A DNA stretch of 41,389 bases, from positions 1 through 41,389 of the forward strand of contig JAHHSL010000013.1 of the NCBI GenBank assembly GCA_020025235.1, given 5' to 3'. Origin of the DNA: Ruthenibacterium sp. Its GTDB lineage: Bacteria > Bacillota > Clostridia > Oscillospirales > Ruminococcaceae. Below are positions 23,096-31,900 of the stretch, one piece after another (the first letter of the stretch is position 1; every line of letters starts with the position of its first letter). The position numbers and the translations under genes are program-made. The notes under the pieces are model-generated. The model did not search any database and was not told the DNA's origin. It saw nothing but the letters and a program-made list of their open reading frames with translations.

Positions 23096-24490
23096 TCAGC
23101 GGTCCAGCGGCAGCCGAACCGTCACGGTCGTGCCCGCGCCCAGTTCGCTTTGAATATCAAAACTGCCCTGATGCGCGGTGATGATCTCATCCACCACGGC
23201 AAGGCCGATGCCGCTTCCGCGCACCGCGCCCTTGCCTTTATAGAATTTCACCTTGACGTTTTCCAGATCTTCCGGCGAAATGCCCGGGCCTTCGTCCCGG
23301 ATATTCACGAACGCGCTGTGCCCGTCCGAAAGCACATCCACATGGATCGTACCGCCGCGCGGGGAATATTTCACGGCGTTGTCCAGGATATTCACGAATA
23401 CCTGCCGCATGCGCTTTGCATCCGCCTGCACGGGCAGCATTTCCTCCGGTTCGTCATAATCCAGATGCAGCCCCTCGTTTTCGATGCGCCGCTCTGCCAT
23501 GATCACCGCGTCCGATACTTCCGCCACAAGGTCGATGCGCGCACATTCCAGCGTCATCCCGTTCTGCATGCGGGAAAAATCCAAAAGCTCCTCCACCATG
23601 CCGTACAGCCGGTCGGTTTCGCGGGAGATCACGTCCACGCCGCGCCGGAAGTTCGGGTCAGCCGGATCGCCGATCGCGGAAAGCGTTTCCACCCAGCCCT
23701 TGATCGACGTGAGCGGGGTGCGCAGTTCGTGCGAGACCGAGGAGATGAAATCGTTTTTCATGCGCTCGGTCTTTTCCAGTTCCTCTGCCATATGGTTGAT
23801 CGTATCGGAAAGATTGCCGATCTCGTCGTGATACTTGTTTTCAATGCGCGTGCCCAGCCGCCCGCGCGCGATTTCCGACGCGGTTTTTTCGATTTCCCCA
23901 AGCGGGTGCACAATGCTTTTGACAAAGAACATGCCCGACCACACGCTCAGCAGGATGACCGCCAGCACAAGCGCGACGCTTGTGATCAGCGTGACAAGGA
24001 TCCTTTGATCCACCAGCACAAGGCTTGTGACAAAGCGCACCGCCACGATGCGCCCCGCCGGACGCGGAAGCAGCATCGTCACCGCCATGACCTTTTCATC
24101 CATGAGCGTATGGTACACGTCGCTGCCCACGCCGCCCTTTGACTGATACGCACGCATGAAATCCAGCCCCGCGGCGGGGTCGTGCACCGAAAAGCCCGTG
24201 CTTGTCACGACGGGGTTCCCGTGGATATCCAGCATCGTCAGCTCGAACCTGTCTTTTTCTTCAAACTGTTCCACCGCGCGCCGCAGAAAGCGGCCGCGCC
24301 CTTCGCCCGTCTGCGCGGTGCTGGCTTCCAGCTGCGTCAGAATCGTGCTTGCACGCGTCGTCATCGAACGGCGCACGCCGTCGTAATAATTTTCAATAAA
24401 AAAGTAAAGGAACACCGCCTCGGACACAAGGCACATCAGGATCGTGACAAGCAGACTGCCGCGCACCCAGCGCTTTGTAATACTGTTCAA
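23096..24490 (-). CDS. Membrane sensor histidine kinase
   Basis: A 464-residue kinase: membrane segment 1 at 12-32, an extracytoplasmic sensor region of about 130 residues, membrane segment 2 near 163-190, HAMP 190-242, HisKA with H254 in SVSHELRTPL, then an HATPase domain with NILDNAVKYS (N box), DEGPGI (G1) and GSGIGLAVV (G2). The start is a TTG (24488-24490); an ATG 10 bases upstream is out of frame. It follows its response regulator by 53 bases and, upstream, a lipoprotein gene. The general form resembles envelope-sensing kinases such as WalK, but without PAS domain, so I do not assign a specific system. Confidence 0.93.
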   Translation of the reverse strand: MNSITKRWVRGSLLVTILMCLVSEAVFLYFFIENYYDGVRRSMTTRASTILTQLEASTAQTGEGRGRFLRRAVEQFEEKDRFELTMLDIHGNPVVTSTGFSVHDPAAGLDFMRAYQSKGGVGSDVYHTLMDEKVMAVTMLLPRPAGRIVAVRFVTSLVLVDQRILVTLITSVALVLAVILLSVWSGMFFVKSIVHPLGEIEKTASEIARGRLGTRIENKYHDEIGNLSDTINHMAEELEKTERMKNDFISSVSHELRTPLTSIKGWVETLSAIGDPADPNFRRGVDVISRETDRLYGMVEELLDFSRMQNGMTLECARIDLVAEVSDAVIMAERRIENEGLHLDYDEPEEMLPVQADAKRMRQVFVNILDNAVKYSPRGGTIHVDVLSDGHSAFVNIRDEGPGISPEDLENVKVKFYKGKGAVRGSGIGLAVVDEIITAHQGSFDIQSELGAGTTVTVRLPLDR

Positions 24491-24543
24491 ATCCGCTCAT
24501 CCCCCTTTCCCTTTCTGCCGCCCGGATGCGGCGCATCCTGCGG

Positions 24544-25245
24544 TTATGCGTTCCAGCGGTAGCCGTAGCCCCACACGGTAAGGATATGCTTGGGCGTGCT
24601 GGGCTCGTCCTCGATCTTCATGCGAAGGCGCCGGATGTTAACGTCCACGATCTTCACGTCGCCGTAATAATTTTCGCCCCAGACGCCCTCCAGGATCTTT
24701 TCGCGCACAAGCGCAACGCCGGGATTTGAAAAGAACAGCTCCATGATCTGAAATTCCACCTGCGTCAGGTCGATCGTTTCGCCGTTTTTGTAAAGCACGC
24801 GGCTTTTCTGATCCAGCACGAACGCACCGGAGACCATGCGCCCTTCAGGCTCGGCGCTGTTTACCGCCTCTGTCTGGTGAGAAACACGGCGGGCAATGGC
24901 CTCCACGCGCGCCAGAAGCTCGCTGATGCTGAACGGCTTTGTCATGTAATCGTCCGCACCGATCGAAAGTCCGCGGATTTTATCCTGCTCCATGGCCTTT
25001 GCGCTGAGCATGATGATCCCGATCTCGGTGCTGTCGCGCCGGATCGTTTCGCAAAGCGAAAAGCCGTTCATGCCCGGCAGCATGATATCCAGTATGGCCA
25101 CATCGAAGCCCGCTGCGGGGCTGAATATCGCAAGCGCCTGTTCCGCGCTTGCCGCTTCGGTCACCTCGTACCCTGCAAGGCGCAGATTGAGCGCAAGCAC
25201 CTCGCGGATCGCATCTTCATCTTCCACAACAAGGATCTTTCTCAT
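24544..25245 (-). CDS. OmpR/PhoB-type response regulator
   Basis: A 233-residue regulator with a receiver domain (acidic pocket E8-D9, phosphorylated D53 in ILDIMLPG, and KPF near 105) and a C-terminal winged helix (ENYYGDVKIVDVNIRRLRMKIE, ending WGYGYRW). I start it at 25245 behind GGGAGGA. It lies between the lipoprotein gene (31 bases upstream) and the histidine kinase, so it is the DNA-binding half of the same two-component pair. Its target genes are unknown. Confidence 0.95.
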   Translation of the reverse strand: MRKILVVEDEDAIREVLALNLRLAGYEVTEAASAEQALAIFSPAAGFDVAILDIMLPGMNGFSLCETIRRDSTEIGIIMLSAKAMEQDKIRGLSIGADDYMTKPFSISELLARVEAIARRVSHQTEAVNSAEPEGRMVSGAFVLDQKSRVLYKNGETIDLTQVEFQIMELFFSNPGVALVREKILEGVWGENYYGDVKIVDVNIRRLRMKIEDEPSTPKHILTVWGYGYRWNA

Positions 25246-25276
25246 TCCGTTTTCCTCCCACAGTTCGTTTGGGTTG

Positions 25277-26548
25277 TCAATCAAGTACGCGCATGCCCGT
25301 ATAGATCAGCGCCTGTTCCGCCTGCGAACAGCCGTCCGCGACGTGGACCAGCACCTTGTTTTCTGCAAGATGCGCGGCGTCGTAATAGATGCCGCTGTTT
25401 TCGTTGAGCGGCGCAATGCGCACCGTGCACATCAGGCGGCTGACGTCCTCGCGCACGATCTGCCAGTCCGATTCCGAAATGGACGTAATGCTGATCTTGC
25501 CGCGCCACGCCACCGGCAGACGCATGAAATAATGATACTGCGCATCGTAAATGCCGTAGCGCACCGCCGGTTCGTCCTTCAGATAATCCACCCATTCCAC
25601 CGGGTAAAAACGGCTGGCGGACTGCAGCGTCTGGATGCGCGCGCCCACCTCCGGCACAAACACCGTGCCGCGTCCGGAAAGATCCGTCGGGCACAGCAGT
25701 GAAAGCGCCCCCGAGCGCCGGCTGCGCTGAAACGCCGCGTCGGCGGCGTCCCGCGGGACAAGCGTCAGCCCCGCCTTGCCGCAGCGCACAACGCAGCTTG
25801 CCGAACCGTTCGCCGTTGTGCCGTCCACAACAAGCCCCGTCACAAGCCCGCTGCGCGTGGGCATCACCGCGGTGCAGCTTTCAAACTGCTCGCTGAGCGT
25901 CAGCGATTGCATCAGCTCCAGCGCGGAATCCCCCGGCACAAACATCTGCAGGCTCATGGCGCCGGGACCTGAGGGCGACGATGCCACGGCAAGCTCCCGC
26001 ACGCCGTCCGCGTCAAGATCCCCGGAAAAATACGCCTGATACGGCTGCTTGCACACCGAATACAGCGTGTCGTCCCGGTACTCATACACTTCCAGATATT
26101 TATCCATAAGATTGCTGTTGGCGTATCCCACCAGCAGCTGCACCGAATCTTCCCAAAAGCCGGCAGATTCCAGCTGCATCACTTCCGTGGAAAGGCCGCG
26201 CACCTCATCGCTGATGACCCAGCCGTCGCCGTCGTGCTCCAGAATGGCAAGGTGCACGTTTTTGCCCTTGCTTTCCACCGTGTACAGCACCGCGGCCTCC
26301 TCGCTGCCGTCGCCGTCAAAATCCGCGAAGATGACAGGTTCGGTCTGTCTGCCCGTGCGCGGGTATTTCAGCTGCAGCGTTTCGCCGAGATAGGTGTTCA
26401 GCGCCGACTGCACCGCGCTCTGGCGTGCTGTCGGGCGCGGGGCGCGCAGAAGCTCTTCGATATTCCGTGCACCGAGGGAAAAATCCCCGCAGCCGCACAG
26501 CACAAAGCAGCACAAAAGGGCCGCGCACACGCGCATCGGTTTTCGCAC
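25277..26548 (-). CDS. Lipoprotein with FG-GAP/VCBS-like repeats, linked to the two-component system
   Basis: A 423-residue protein I do not recognise as a named family. It starts at a GTG (26546-26548) 7-8 bases after AAGGAGGG. The N-terminus has a signal peptide with lipobox L17-C18-G19-C20. Two segments, FADFDGDGSEEAAVLY and SGDLDADGVRELAVAS, have the DxDxDG pattern of FG-GAP/VCBS propeller repeats that can bind calcium. The protein is therefore probably anchored on the outer face of the membrane. It is the first gene of an operon with the response regulator and the kinase, so a sensing role for this pair is a reasonable inference. Confidence 0.75.
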   Translation of the reverse strand: MRKPMRVCAALLCCFVLCGCGDFSLGARNIEELLRAPRPTARQSAVQSALNTYLGETLQLKYPRTGRQTEPVIFADFDGDGSEEAAVLYTVESKGKNVHLAILEHDGDGWVISDEVRGLSTEVMQLESAGFWEDSVQLLVGYANSNLMDKYLEVYEYRDDTLYSVCKQPYQAYFSGDLDADGVRELAVASSPSGPGAMSLQMFVPGDSALELMQSLTLSEQFESCTAVMPTRSGLVTGLVVDGTTANGSASCVVRCGKAGLTLVPRDAADAAFQRSRRSGALSLLCPTDLSGRGTVFVPEVGARIQTLQSASRFYPVEWVDYLKDEPAVRYGIYDAQYHYFMRLPVAWRGKISITSISESDWQIVREDVSRLMCTVRIAPLNENSGIYYDAAHLAENKVLVHVADGCSQAEQALIYTGMRVLD

Positions 26549-26597
26549 TGGGCAGCCCTCCTTTTCCGCTGTTCCAAATTCAGGATATACATATTTT

Positions 26598-26626
26598 AGT
26601 ATACCATGTCTGTGCTGTTTACACAA
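26598..26626 (-). promoter_or_regulatory. Promoter of the lipoprotein/two-component operon
   Basis: TTGTGT (26621-26626), a 17-base spacer ending TGG, TATACT (26598-26603), an extended -10. The -35 overlaps the 3' end of the ZIP transporter gene. Confidence 0.72.
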
Positions 26627-27374
26627 GGCAGATTCCGATACTCATGACCAGTACGCCGACCGAGATCCCGCACGCCGCCGCGCCGCTTTTTCCGCACAGG
26701 ACCCCTGCGGGGAAAAGCTCCGCCGCCGACACCCACAGCATCACGCCCGCGATCAGCGCGATCAGCCCGTTGAGGAACAGCGGCGTGAGCAGCCCGCGCA
26801 GCAGAAAAAACGCCGCAAGCGCGCCCGCCGGTTCCGCCGCGCCCGATAAAAACGCATACGCCGCCGCGCGAAAGCGGCTGTGCGAAGCGCAGTACACCGG
26901 CACCGCGACGGCAATGCCTTCGGGGATATTGTGCAGCGCGACGGCAAAGGTCAGCATCAGGCCGAGCCTTGGGTCGGCATAGCTTGTAAAAAGCGTCAGG
27001 ACGCCTTCGGGCAGATTGTGCGCCAGCACGCACGCCGCCGTTACGAACGCCGTGCGGTACACCCGCTGTTCTTCGGGGTTTTCCGCATCGGCGCGTTCCG
27101 GCAGCAGACGCCCGAGCAGCCACGCGATCACCATTCCCGCGCCGCACAGGCTTGCCGCACACAGCCCCGCTTTGACGCGCCCCATGCTTTCGGCATACAG
27201 CGCCACCGCCTGCGGCAGCAGGTCGGAAAGCGAAACCGTCGTCATCACGCCGCCCGCGAACCCAAGCGAAAACGACATCACGCGCGCCGACGGACGGCGC
27301 AGGAAAAACACGATCAGCCCGCCCAGCCCCGTGGAAAGACCCGCTGCGGCGGAAAGCAGCAATGCATGCATCAT
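26619..27374 (-). CDS. ZIP family divalent metal transporter (ZupT-like)
   Basis: A 251-residue membrane protein with eight expected spans and the two ZIP metal-site helices: HNLPEGVLTLF (span 4) and HNIPEGIAVAVP (span 5). ZIP proteins import zinc, iron or manganese; the metal cannot be told from sequence. In-frame starts at TTG 27377, ATG 27374 and ATG 27371 are all possible; 27374 has the best distance (10 bases) to the G-rich ribosome site, which lies in the loop of a small hairpin. It is between the TetR gene and the lipoprotein operon, all on the minus strand. Confidence 0.9.
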   Translation of the reverse strand: MMHALLLSAAAGLSTGLGGLIVFFLRRPSARVMSFSLGFAGGVMTTVSLSDLLPQAVALYAESMGRVKAGLCAASLCGAGMVIAWLLGRLLPERADAENPEEQRVYRTAFVTAACVLAHNLPEGVLTLFTSYADPRLGLMLTFAVALHNIPEGIAVAVPVYCASHSRFRAAAYAFLSGAAEPAGALAAFFLLRGLLTPLFLNGLIALIAGVMLWVSAAELFPAGVLCGKSGAAACGISVGVLVMSIGICLV

Positions 27375-27375
27375 C

Positions 27376-27398
27376 AAGGAAAAGCCCCCCTTTTCCTT
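27376..27398 (-). promoter_or_regulatory. Hairpin presenting the ribosome site of the ZIP gene
   Basis: A perfect 9-base stem (AAGGAAAAG/CTTTTCCTT) whose five-base loop (27385-27389) is all G on the transcript, immediately before the start codon. The loop is part of the ribosome site. It could tune translation, but the stem ends right at the start codon, and its significance is unproven. Confidence 0.45.
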
Positions 27399-27434
27399 AA
27401 TTTATACGCACGGCGCGCCGCGCAAAGCACTTTT

Positions 27435-28016
27435 TTACTGCAGCGCCGCGATGCCGCCCGAAAGCATGGTTTCCGCCATGGCCGCCATTTCCTTCGGGGC
27501 GATCGGCATATTCTTTTCCAGCCAGCACTGGATCATCCCGATGCAGCCCGACACCGCAAAGGCGTTGACGTAATCATATGTGCCGTTTTCCCCGCGGCTG
27601 AACATCGCTCCCCAGCCGTCCAGCACGCGGCGGCGCACCAGCTCCTTCACCTGCTGCAAAAACGCCATGTCCCCGTTATCGCACAGCAGCACGCGGCAGA
27701 TATCCGCATTTTCCGCCAGCATCTCGAACATGCCGCACATTTCGGGGCTTGGGTGTGCCTCCTTTGCCGGCAGTATCGTGATCAGTTCGTCCAGATGCTG
27801 TGCAAACACCTCCAGCAGTTCGGCTTCGATCGCTTTCAAAAGTTCGTACACATCGGAATAGTGCAGATAAAACGTGCTGCGGTTGATGTCACATTCCGCG
27901 CACAGCTCGGTGACGGTGATATCCTGAATATTTTTTGCGCGCATCAGCTTCACCAGCCCCTGCCGCAGACGCTGGCGCGTTTTGCGCACCCGCCTGTCCG
28001 GACACATCGGTTCCAT
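27435..28016 (-). CDS. TetR/AcrR family transcriptional regulator
   Basis: A 193-residue regulator with an N-terminal helix-turn-helix (ITVTELCAECDINRSTFYLHYSDVYELL, about 33-60) and a C-terminal ligand/dimerisation domain of the TetR_C type. It is divergent from the ABC transporter genes at 28223-32705, with a gap of 206 bases that contains a strong forward promoter and a 25-base palindrome. The usual inference is that it represses that transporter. The ATG follows AAAGGAAG. The effector is unknown. Confidence 0.93.
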   Translation of the reverse strand: MEPMCPDRRVRKTRQRLRQGLVKLMRAKNIQDITVTELCAECDINRSTFYLHYSDVYELLKAIEAELLEVFAQHLDELITILPAKEAHPSPEMCGMFEMLAENADICRVLLCDNGDMAFLQQVKELVRRRVLDGWGAMFSRGENGTYDYVNAFAVSGCIGMIQCWLEKNMPIAPKEMAAMAETMLSGGIAALQ

Positions 28017-28050
28017 GTCGGTTTCTTCCTTTCACAAATTGTTTACAAAG

Positions 28051-28084
28051 AAAATCGACATTCTTCGTTTTGCCTGTCGATTTT
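28051..28084. repeat. Perfect 10-base inverted repeat in the tetR upstream region
   Basis: AAAATCGACA (28051-28060) and TGTCGATTTT (28075-28084) with a 14-base spacer. It lies 35-68 bases upstream of the tetR start. It may be a second protein site or a small RNA stem in the tetR leader. I found no good tetR promoter by eye. Confidence 0.45.
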
Positions 28085-28109
28085 TCCACAAAACCCAACG
28101 CTTTGTCGG

Positions 28110-28138
28110 TTGAGCTCCCCTGTGTTTTTTATTATAAT
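28110..28138 (+). promoter_or_regulatory. Promoter of the ABC transporter operon
   Basis: TTGAGC (28110-28115), a 17-base spacer and consensus TATAAT (28133-28138). Transcription should begin near 28145, just before the palindromic operator. Confidence 0.75.
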
Positions 28139-28150
28139 GAATGCAGGGTA

Positions 28151-28175
28151 AATAATCAACATAGTGTTTATTATT
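28151..28175. promoter_or_regulatory. 25-base palindrome, candidate TetR operator
   Basis: An odd-length palindrome with 10 of 12 symmetric pairs and outer arms AATAAT/ATTATT. It covers about +6 to +30 of the transporter transcript, so a bound repressor would block transcription. The divergent tetR gene makes its product the likely binder. Confidence 0.62.
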
Positions 28176-28222
28176 AAACGCTGTGTCCTTTAAATCAGAA
28201 GCTATGAAGGAGCGGACATTCT

Positions 28223-28990
28223 GTGAAGCGATTCGGGTTCAAAAAAAGGCAGGCGGCCGTGCAGCACGCGGATCTTTCGGGCATCCCGCAGCATTTTGTC
28301 ACCTTCGATCAGGTGTGCAAATATTATCAAACGGGCGATACGCGCATCGCCGCCGCCGATCATATTTCCTTTTATATCGAAAAGGGCGAATTCTGCATCA
28401 TTGTCGGCCCTTCGGGTGCCGGCAAAACCACGGTGCTGAACATGCTGGGCGGCATGGATACCTGTGACGAAGGGCGCATTTTACTGGACGGCAGCCTCAT
28501 CAGCGGCTATACGCAGAACCAGCTTACGGAATACCGCCGCCGCGACGTGGGCTTTGTGTTCCAGTTCTACAATCTGGTGCAGAACCTGACGGCACTGGAA
28601 AACGTGGAGCTTGCAAGCGAGATCTGCGAAAACCCCCTGCCCGCCGAAGAAACGCTGCACAGCGTGGGGCTGGGCCGCCGCATGGGCAATTTCCCCGCGC
28701 AGCTTTCCGGCGGCGAGCAGCAGCGCGTTTCGATTGCGCGCGCCCTTGCCAAAAACCCCAAGATCCTTTTGTGCGACGAACCCACCGGCGCACTGGATTA
28801 CAAAACCGGCAAGCAGGTCCTGGCGCTGCTGCAAAACACCTGCCGCACCACGGGGCGCACCGTCATCGTCATCACGCACAATTCCGCGCTCACCGCCATG
28901 GCAGACCGCGTCATCCGCATCAACAGCGGGCGCGCGGTCTCCAACGAAGTGAACGAACATCCCACCCCGGTGGAAGAGATCGAGTGGTGA
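28223..28990 (+). CDS. ABC transporter ATP-binding protein (MacB/LolD type)
   Basis: A 255-residue ATPase. Walker A is GPSGAGKTT, the Q-loop is in FVFQFYNL, the signature is LSGGEQQR, Walker B is ILLCDEPTGALD and the H-loop is VIVITHN. Length and motifs match MacB/LolD ATPases that pair with FtsX-type permeases. It begins at a GTG about 10 bases after AAGGAG, and has a basic N-terminal extension of about 24 residues before the usual domain. The permease starts 7 bases after its stop. The family includes exporters and mechanotransmitting complexes; substrate unknown. Confidence 0.94.
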   Translation: MKRFGFKKRQAAVQHADLSGIPQHFVTFDQVCKYYQTGDTRIAAADHISFYIEKGEFCIIVGPSGAGKTTVLNMLGGMDTCDEGRILLDGSLISGYTQNQLTEYRRRDVGFVFQFYNLVQNLTALENVELASEICENPLPAEETLHSVGLGRRMGNFPAQLSGGEQQRVSIARALAKNPKILLCDEPTGALDYKTGKQVLALLQNTCRTTGRTVIVITHNSALTAMADRVIRINSGRAVSNEVNEHPTPVEEIEW

Positions 28991-28997
28991 TGCCGCC

Positions 28998-31900
28998 GTG
29001 AAGAAAACGTACCGGAAAGTCATCCTCCGCACGCTGAAAGGCACGTTCAGCCGCTTTGCCGCCATTGCCGCGATCGTGGCGCTCGGCGTGGGGCTTTTAT
29101 CCGGCCTTATGGCCATGCCGATCGACATGCGCGATACGATCGACCGCTATTTCGACCGCCAGCACATGCATGATCTGCGCATCGTCAGCCCCCTTGGGCT
29201 GACGGACGACGACGTGCGCGCCATTCGGGACACCGAGGGCGTGGACGAGGTGATGCCGGCGTACATGGCGGATGTGTTCATGGACGCGGGCGAAACGAAA
29301 AATATCGTCACGCGCGTGCACAGCCTGCCCAGCGCCCAGATCGAAGAGCGCGAGCCGGAAAATTACCTCAACCGCATTGATATCATCGAAGGCCGCCTGC
29401 CGGTGCGCCGCGGGGAGTGCGTTGTTGTGAAATCGCGCCCCGGCGCGCCGGATGACACCTATGCCATTGGCACCACCCTGCACGCCGCCGAAACGAACGG
29501 CGATCTTTCCGACACCCTTGCGGACACGGATTTCAAGATCGTCGGCATTGCGCAGACAAGCTGCTATTTTTCCGTTGCGCGCGAAAACGCTTCGATCGGC
29601 GACGGCACGGTCGCGCTGAAAATTTACGTCGGAGAGGAAAGCTTTTCGCAGAAGGCGTATTCCGAAATCTTTGTTTCGGTCGACGGCGCGCGGGATCTTT
29701 CAAGCGAAACACAGGGCTACCGCACGCTTGTCGGCGAAACGGCACAGCGCATTGAAGCGCTTGCCCCCGAACGCTGCACGGCGCGCTTCAACGAAGTAAA
29801 GGCGGAAATCGAACAGCAGCTTGCCGACGGACGCAAAGAGCTTGCCGATGCGCGCAGGGACGCGGACGAACAGTTTGCCGACGCCGAAGCGCAGCTTGCC
29901 GACGGGCGCAAAGAACTGGAACAGGCCGAAGCCGCGCTTGCCGATGCAAAGCGGCAGATCGCAACCGGCGAAAAAGAGCTTGCCGCCGGAAAGCAGTCGC
30001 TGCCCGGCACGCTGCAGGAGCAATCGGCAAAGCTGGCCGAGGGCAAGGCCGCGCTTGTTGAAGGAAAGCAGAAGCTTGCCGAAAACGAAGCCCTGCTTGC
30101 GGCAAAGCGGCAGGAACTTGCCGACGCAAAGGCAAAGCTGGAAGCGGCAAAGCAGCTGATCCCCGCACTGGAACCGCCGCTGGCCGAAGCCGAACAGCAG
30201 ACTGCCGCACTGGGCGCAAAGCTGCCGGGGCTGCGCGCCGCACGCGACCGCGCACAGGCGGATTATGACGCCGCCGCAGATGCTGCCGATCTTCCCGGAA
30301 AGCAGGCCGCATTTGACACCGCAGCACAGCGGGAAGCCGCAGCAGCAGCCGCGCTGCAATCGGCACAGCAGGCGGTGGCGGACGGCATGGCGGCGGACGG
30401 CTGCGCCACCGAACAGGAATGGCTGGCGCAGCAGCCGGAAACAGCCGGTGCCGCGCTTGCCGCGCGCGATTCTTCGCAGCTTGCCCATACGCAGGCCGCC
30501 GCCGAAAAGCAGACCGCCGAAACCGAGCTTGCCGCCGCCCGCGCTGCCGCGGCACCGGCACAGGCCGCACTTTCTGCCGCAGAAAATCAGCTGGCACTTG
30601 CCGAAGGCGCGTACAATACCGCCGCCGCTTCCCTGGCTTCGCTGCGCAGGCAGGTCGATGACGCAAAGCGCATGATCGCCGAGGGCGAACCGCAGATCAT
30701 CGAAGGCGAAAAACAGCTTGCCGAAGGCGAAAAGCAGCTGGCTGCGGCGCGCAATCAGCTTTTGGAAGCCGAAAAGGCGATTGTGCGGGGCGAATCCGCG
30801 CTGAACCTTGCGCCCACACTGGCACAGCTGAAAACCGACCTTGCCGAACAACAGCTTGCCGGTGCGCGCGAAAAAGCCGCCGACGGCGAAGCCGAGCTGC
30901 GCAGCGGGCAGGAGGAATACGAAAAAAACGAAGCCGAATACCTTGCGCAGAAGGCGGACGCCGAACGGCAAATGGCAGACGCCGAACAGCAGCTTGCCGA
31001 CGGCGAAAAGCAGCTGGCGGAGCTGGAAGTGCCCGAATGGTTCGTGCTGGACCGCACCGATCACGTCAGCGCATCCAACTTCCTTTCCGACGTCGATAAA
31101 TTAGAGGCGATCACCACCGTTTTCCCGATTTTCTTCTTCCTTGTCGCGGCGCTCGTTGCGCTGACGACCATGACGCGCATGGTGGACGAAGAACGTCTGC
31201 AGATCGGCACGCTGAAAGCACTGGGCTATCACCGCGGGCAGATCATGTTCAAGTATCTTTTCTATGCGTGGGCCGCAACACTTGCAGGCGGTGTGCTGGG
31301 GCTTGCGTTTGGGTTCACCGTCCTGCCCGCTGTCATCTGGAACGCCTACGGCACGATGTATTCGATCCCGGACTTCCGGTGCATGTTCCACACGGATATC
31401 GCCGTCCTGGGCGTGGGCGCGGCGCTGCTTTGCACAGGGCTTGCCACATGGAACGCCTGCAGCCGCACGCTGCGCGAATGGGCGGCGCAGCTTTTGCTGC
31501 CAAAGGCCCCCGCAGCCGGAAAGCGCATCCTGCTCGAGCGCATCACCCCGGTGTGGAAGCGCATGAAGTTCACCCACAAGGTGACGGCGCGCAACCTGTT
31601 CCGCTATAAAAAGCGCTTTTTCATGACAGTGATCGGCGTTGCGGGCTGCACCTCGCTGCTTGTGACGGGCTTCGGGCTGAAGGATTCGATCGGCGACATC
31701 GTCTCAAAGCAGTTCAGCGATATCTTTACCTATGATTTTATGCTCACGCTCAGTGATGACCGCGCACTGGAAAACGACGCCTTCCGCGCCGTCATGGATG
31801 ACCCCGGGCAGGTGAAAAAGTACCTGCCCGCGCATCAGGAGCGCGTTTCGCTCGACGTCGGCGGCGAAAGCTATGATCTGTACCTCTTTGTGCCGCAGAC

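Noticed and set aside
29821..31025. Repetitive DNA with many copies of CTTGCCGA-type units, considered as a tandem repeat or mobile element
   Set aside because: The repeats keep one reading frame and encode heptad-like coiled-coil units; they are a protein feature, not a CRISPR or transposon.
29700..31064. A 454-codon Cys/Leu/Phe/Gly-rich frame opposite the coiled coil of the ABC permease
   Set aside because: The composition is the direct reverse of the LADG/LAEG repeats; no start signal is present.
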